From Entophlyctis helioformis (Eukaryota; Chytridiomycota; Chytridiomycetes; Chytridiales; Chytriomycetaceae), in assembly GCA_025526915.1 (NCBI GenBank), contig JAHLKH010000104.1, positions 28,744 through 92,743 on the forward strand: 64,000 bases of DNA. The letters are read 5' to 3'. The position numbers and the translations under genes are program-made. Below, piece by piece: positions 58,463 through 64,000 of the stretch. The notes beneath the pieces were generated by a model that searched no databases, had not been told where the DNA came from, and worked only from the letters and a program-made list of their open reading frames with translations. The first letter of the stretch is position 1, and every line of letters starts with the position of its first letter.

Positions 58463-61400
58463 TTATTCGGTTTGCATCGGTGCAATCTGGCTCGTGTTGC
58501 CAAACGACACCGCAGACGCGTCCACACTTGCTCCTGCATCAGATGCCGCCGCTGCTGCTGCCGCGTGCACAAGCGTCCGCTGGAACAGCCGGTTCTGTGC
58601 AAGGATCGGTATGACTTCCTTGAGCAGCTCGCGTTTGGGCAGTCCCTGCAAAGGTCCAGCCAGATGGAGTCAGTCACACAGTCGCTCACACCGACAGTTC
58701 AAGCACTATGCGTGCCCACAGCCGCGTACCAAAATGTCGGATGCCCATGCAGAGCGGCCGCTGGTCGCAGACACCATTGACATGTTCACGGAAAACGACG
58801 TGTCCGCAGCTGCCTTGGCACCACCATTACCACCGCTGCCACCGCTGCCACCGTCGCGGCCGCCTCCAGTCAACTCGTCAAGCAGGTCGCGTGCCTTGTC
58901 CGTCGCGTTCTCGTCGGCGAGCTTGCGTGCATACTGCTTGAGCCAGTGCCGGTACTCGGCCGCCGCTCCAGACGCCTCCGCTGACACGAGCCGCTCCTCC
59001 ATCTCGTCAAGGCTCAGGAACCGCGACTGCAACCGCGACTGCTGCCCCGCGTCTCCGTGTCCATGCCCCGCGAGACCGCCAGCACCAGCAGCGAGCCCAG
59101 GCACCGTCAGATCCGCCAGCTGCATCCACACACACATGCCAACATGGTATGTAAACGACCGGCCCTTGGAAGTCGTGAGCACAGGGATCCCGTCGTCCTT
59201 GAACACAACGGCCGTAATCGACAACCCCGGCGCTTCCTCCTCTTCCTCGTCGTCCTCGTCGTCACGGCCGTCCTTGCCGCCATCGCCTCCGCCTCCGCTG
59301 CCCTTGTCTTTCCCCTTGGCCGACGGCTGTCCCGCCTCCTCGCTGGCGTCATCCATGTCCTGGTCATCGCCATCGTCAAGCGTGTTGTCCGTGAGGATCG
59401 GCGCCACAGACACGTGCGACAGGATCTGCCGCTGCTCCAGCACGTTCCTGGCGTGTTCCCCCCAAACAGAAAGCACCGTCAGCAAACAGACTCGCACGTC
59501 GTACTCGCTACTGCAACCCTCGCGCTCGTCGGTCAAGGCTCACCATACGAAAAGCTGGCCGACGCCGTCAATGCACAACAGGAACGCATCGCGACACGCC
59601 ATGAACGAACACGCGCTCGGCAGCACCATCGCCGGAAACAGACTGTTGGGCATCCACCTGCCGCGTCCAGTGCCATGCACTCTCCCCTTCCCTCAAATCC
59701 CTTCTTCTATCCATGCATCCACACATATCCAGAAACAAACGCCACGCACCGTCGCCCCGGTATGCCGCAACAGGTGCAACGACGCATCCGCACACGACAC
59801 GGCAAGGAACCCAGACCCCAGACACGCAAACAGCGCCGGTGCACTCAGCCCGACACGCCAGCCCTCGTCGCCATCGGTCGTGTACACCACCTTGCACGCT
59901 GTCCATGCAGTCTGGTGAGCGACCGCCACGAAATCTGCAAACATGGGGCGATGCGACTCACACTGCGGCTCGTTGCGGCACTCGACCACAACGCGACTGC
60001 CCGTGACAGGGTCCGCCCGCTCCGCGACAACCACCAGCCGCGGCTCGGGGATACTGAGCTGCGGCATCAGATCAAAGGTATTGACAATCGGCAGCACGTA
60101 CTTGGCCTGTGCAGCGTGTCAGCACTCCATACCCATACACACACAACACAACACAAGCCAAACCGACTCACAGGCAGTGACGCGGCAACAGCCGTGGATG
60201 CAGGGGCCGCCGCCCCGCCACTCCTCCACCCCAAAGGCGCCGACGCGATCCCGCCAAACGGCAGCATCTGCGTCTGGCTGCCGTCGTGATACGCTGCCGG
60301 CGTGACCATCCCACTCTGGTGGATAGGCGTCGCACCGCCAAACGCCATGCTTGGCGTCGACATGGCTGCAGCCATCCCCAGCCCGCTCGTCTGTCGTCAG
60401 AATGTCAGCACGCCTCCGCCACAACAGTGCAAGTGATTCTACACGCAACGGCATGGTTGCCTGGGCGACCTACACGCGATACTGATGGCGTTGATGTGGC
60501 TACAGGAGCATCCGGACTGCATGCACCGCCGAGTGTCCAATAACAGTCTCCGTAGGGTTGCCGGTCAGGGGCGAAATGAACAGACAGGACAGACAGACCA
60601 AACCTCTGCAAAAACACGGGTTGGATGCGTTTCTTGCCATCCTTGGTGACCGTCCACGCGCTGGGCAGGGGCAGGCGTCCGCTGCTGCTGTTGCCGCCGT
60701 CGCAGTCTCTGCCACCACGGGCAGCCACTGAGCCATTCGCAGGCAGAGGCGGCGCAGCAAAGACTTGGCCAGCAGCAGGGACCAGGGGCCGGAGCCGTAA
60801 CAGGAGCCGGAACCGGAGCCCGGGAGCCGCCGGCAGGCGGGCGGTGCCACCAAACCCCAGTCTGCCCACCCGCCATGAGCTCTGCAACACGGCCCGGTCG
60901 CCGTCTCCTCGGCACGCGCCGTCTCTGCCTGTGCCTCCAGATCCAGCTGCATAGGCGTCTCGGGGGGATAATGTGTCTGCCGTCGCCCCGCCATGCCCGC
61001 GGCATCTTGCCATACCGCGACATGGCTTGGTTCTACACATACAGACACGTATCCACGTCAGCTCGTTGGACGCCAATCCCGGGCCAACAAGCACACGGCT
61101 GTAACGAACCATCTCGTCAACCGACAGCGCGCGTCCAAGCTCCTCGGCTGTAAACTGGATATACACGACCGTGCCGTCGTACGAGCACCCGAGCAGCCCA
61201 TACCCATCCGCCCGTCCTGCAACCGTTTGCGCCAACGCCCAGCAACCCCAGCAATGCATGCATCCGTGAGTCTATTGCCAGCCACCTTGACACGCAAGTA
61301 AATGAAGGGAGATGCACTCTGGCATGCGCACACATGCGTACCCAAGACAGACCCAGAACCGAGTGCTCGACGAGCTGGCTGATGCTGGCAACAGCCCGCG

Positions 61401-62860
61401 GATTGGGATGCCATCCAGATGGCGATGCCGTTTGTCCTGGCTCCCTGTTGCAACGACCGTGACTGGCGCACCTTTGCCTATCCGCAAACACACGCGGACT
61501 AAACGCCTGTCGAAACCATCGCGTCGCTTTCCACGTCAGCCATCCGCGAATCGCCCCCCGTTGCGGCCCACCAACCAACCAACCACTCACAGCAACCTCA
61601 ATGGCCGCCTTGTGGCCAACAAGGAAATCCTCCGACTTCCAGTCCTGTCGCTGGATGAGCGGCGCAACGCACACGGCGCCGCTCTCGCCGTTGGTCGCCC
61701 ACAATCACGCTGCCGTCGGGGCTCCATGCCAGCCGCGTGAAAAAAACGAGCTGGACGCTCCTGCCGACAGCGGCGCCGTGATGGTCGTCTCGACGTGCCA
61801 GTCGGACACGCGGAACACCTTGACCGACCTGTCGTCCGACTAGTCATTGCCATGGTGACCATGGTGGCCATGGACGGCGGGTTCGGTGGAGTGCCACTCT
61901 CAAACACACGGCAGCCACTCGGACACGCAACACGGGACAACACACCTGCGATGCCAGGTACTTGCCCACAGGATCCCACGCCAGGCCCTTGACGAAGCCG
62001 GCGTGCACCGCGATGCGCCGCACAAGCCCCCACGCGCCCGTTGTCGTTTCCCAGACCGAGATGCTGCGGTCGAATCCGCACGACGCGATGAAGCGGCCGT
62101 CGGGCGACCAGCTCACGTCGGCCACGTCCGACTCGTGGCCAGGCAGGATCTTGACCGACCGGTACGACTCGACGCTGCCGCCCCGTGTGCTCCCGCCACT
62201 GCCTGTTGTTGTTTCGCCAAACCCGGTGTTGCGATACTTTGAGCTGTCGGTGCATCCGTCAGTCGTCCAACCGTCCGTCCGCCAGTCAGCCTGAGCAAGC
62301 AAGCAGGCGACGAGACCAGCGAGACGCACCTGTCCAGCCGCCAGATGATCACTTTGGCGTCTTCGGAGCCCGATGCCAGGTACTGGCCGTCAGGCGACCA
62401 CTTGACACACAGGATCGCTCCTGCACGCCACGCCGACACGCCGTCACGTCCGTGTGTCAGTTCAAGCACACGGCGACCAGCAGACAGACCACATACCGTC
62501 GTGCATGGTCAGCGTCGACAGCAGCTTGGGCACGTTGGCGTCCTGCTCGCTCTGCTGGTCGCGGATCGGCGCCATGTTCCATATCTTGATGTTGACTGTC
62601 GCCGTTGCCAGCGTCAGTGTCAGTGTCGGCACGACGACGACGACGACAGCCGACCGACGACGACGACCGACATGGCCAGAGAGCGTGAGTTGGCGTAGGG
62701 GCAGCAACAGCAACAGCAACAGGAGCAGGGGCAGGCCATACACACCGAGACCGGCCGTGGCGAGACGGTCGCCGCTCGGATGCACGTCGAGCGCATAGAT
62801 GGGCGACTTGCTGCGCTTGCCCGTCGCATGGGCGACCCACGGCGGCACAAAGATGAGCAT
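58463..62860 (-). CDS. HIRA: HIRA histone H3.3 chaperone subunit
   Basis: HIRA deposits H3-H4 independently of replication. The start MLIFVPPWVAHATGKRSKSP IYALDVHPSG matches the HIRA N-terminus. WD repeats run in order: VNIKIWNMAPIRD, AILCVKWSPDGQYLASGSED, DVADVSWSPDGRFIASCGFD, GFVKGLAWDPVGKYLASQ, RQDWKSEDFLVGHKAAIE, VVATGSQDK, then PRAVASISQLVEHSVLGLSW. A B-domain-like TVTKDGKKRIQPVFLQ is followed by the C-terminal Hira domain (LPIVNTFDLMPQLSIPEPRL ... LPKRELLKEVIPILAQNRLF). The stop is at 58463-58465. The WD part has frame breaks near 61701, 61437 and 61415, where neighbouring frames continue the family sequence exactly; these look like sequence errors. Many short introns. Confidence 0.88.
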
Positions 62861-63101
62861 GGTCGGGCTGGCACCGGTTTCGTGTTGCGGCGGGAACCGT
62901 GCACGGATGCACGCGATCGGGCAGCGTCGCAAGGATGCAAGAGCAGCGGCAACGGGCAGGCAGTGTGCGGCATCAGGGCTGTTATTCAGAAGCAGACAGA
63001 CGCAGACAGGACGACAGACAGGACGACAGGCACATGGGATGGCATGGGATGGAAAGGAGATGGATCAGGCCGATGGTGCAAGCACGGGGGAGAGTGGCAG
63101 A

Positions 63102-64000
63102 CTACAGGAACGGCTCAATGTTGATCTCGAGGGCGCTGCACGGGAAGCCAATCTCAAAGTTGCCGAGCACCTGCGGGTGCACAATGCCAAACGATCCGAT
63201 CGGCTTGCCGCCATAGTACACGTCCGCGCGGCGGCCAGGGAAGAACGTCGCGTCTGTCCACCACACGGCAGCCCTCGCGTGTCAGCTCATCCTCGCCGCA
63301 AGCAAGCCAGCCAGCCAGCCAGCCAACCAGCCAGCATGCAAGCACATGTCGCGGTAACAAAGAAGAAATCAAGGTCAACGTACTGGCAGACTCGACAATG
63401 TAGTAGCCGTCGGCCGATCCGACAGGCACGCTTGACGGCGAGCACCTGCATGATGCGGTCAAGCAGGCCATGGATGTGCTCAAAGATGTGTCTTGTTCGA
63501 GTACATGGCGCACAGGTTGCGCTGGTTGCGCGAGCGGCGCTCCTGCGTCTCGTCGCGCAGCACAATGTCCGAGATCTCAAAGAGCTTGAGCGGCAGCGGC
63601 ATGTGCTTGTTCGATGCCGCCGTCTTGAGGATGCCCGGCATGAGACTGGTGCGCACAACCTGCATCCATGGCACAGTGTCAGCCACAGACCGAAGCGCCA
63701 AACAGCAAGCAGACCGAGTCCCCCGTGCCCCTTACCTGGTACTCGATCGTCTTGGGGTTGGCGAGCGTAACGGCAGAGCCGTCATCAACACGGTTGAGGT
63801 GTGCAAAGTTTTCGTCGTGCGAGCACTGCACCATGCCATGCCATGTCACGCCATCCGTCAGTCGGTCAGTCAGCCACACACGCCGACACAAACAACACAC
63901 GCCGACACGAAACAGCACAAGCCGCCATACCAGAGTAAAGGCCAGGACCTCGGTGAACCCGGCATAGGCCACCTCCTTGCGCAGCATGTCCGTCAGCTTG
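63102..64000 (-). CDS. FRS1: Phenylalanine-tRNA ligase beta subunit, C-terminal part, cut by the window edge
   Basis: Cytosolic PheRS beta charges tRNA-Phe with the alpha subunit. Seen are [154 protein letters not shown] and the end EINIEPFL (stop 63104-63102). These are the catalytic-like and C-terminal B-family domains in order. Three introns, about 63889-63835, 63737-63666 and 63387-63272. Frame breaks near 63490 and 63428 interrupt conserved sequence and are likely errors, since the gene is essential. The N-terminal part is beyond the right edge. Confidence 0.92.

Overview
The window is nuclear DNA from a eukaryote, most likely a zoosporic (chytrid-like) fungus. The genes are GC-rich and split by many short GT-AG introns, mostly 50-150 bp, often with a CTGAC branch-like motif just before the acceptor. 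The content fits an early-diverging fungus: a fungalysin (M36) protease, a CAR2-type ornithine aminotransferase, TAM41, USO1, SEC63, TMA7 and NUC1, next to animal-like families absent from or rare in Dikarya (two Slo/BK-type potassium channels, a YANK/STK32 kinase with its DFN motif, CCDC6, a GON4L-like protein). Assignment to Chytridiomycota, perhaps Rhizophydiales, is inference.

Layout, left to right. 0-2.6 kb: the 5' end of a secreted fungalysin (-) and a GPI-anchor-type secreted protein (-). 2.6-12.0 kb: two complete Slo-type K+ channel genes in direct tandem (+). 12.1-15.3 kb: a myristoylated YANK kinase (-), divergent from MOCS1 (+, 15.5-18.1 kb), the first step of molybdenum cofactor synthesis. 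18.1-21.7 kb: a coiled-coil protein and mitochondrial TAM41 (both -). 21.8-25.6 kb: a decayed LINE reverse transcriptase, a tRNA-Glu and an intronless ankyrin gene. 25.8-38 kb: CCDC6 (+), the replication kinase CDC7 (-) and a very large GON4L-like nuclear protein (+). 38-45 kb: a LINE 3' end, 2.4 kb of low-complexity DNA, one unrecognised gene, and a second inverted copy of the ankyrin + tRNA-Glu module. 45-64 kb: dense housekeeping genes, namely OAT/CAR2, USO1, NUC1, SEC63, TMA7, mitochondrial uL15 (MRPL10), HIRA and the PheRS beta subunit (cut by the right edge).

The housekeeping genes do not form a pathway cluster; they are ordinary single-copy neighbours with very short intergenic gaps. 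Four signals stand out. (1) MOCS1 has a splice choice that either keeps a terminal Gly-Gly and stop after the MoaA domain or removes both and fuses MoaA in frame to MoaC, the layout known from human MOCS1. (2) An intronless ankyrin gene lies antisense inside the remains of a LINE, next to a tRNA-Glu; the whole ~2.1 kb cassette occurs twice, inverted, about 17 kb apart, and both ankyrin frames are intact while the LINE parts are dead. (3) Two Slo channels are separated by only 42 bp from stop to ATG. (4) TMA7 (65 residues) is spread over six exons, two of them 12 and 6 nt.

Several conserved genes (MOCS1, CDC7, the GON4L-like gene, HIRA, PheRS beta) carry isolated small frame breaks, many at GG or CC pairs. 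Because essential genes are hit, the simplest reading is consensus errors of a long-read assembly, not gene death.
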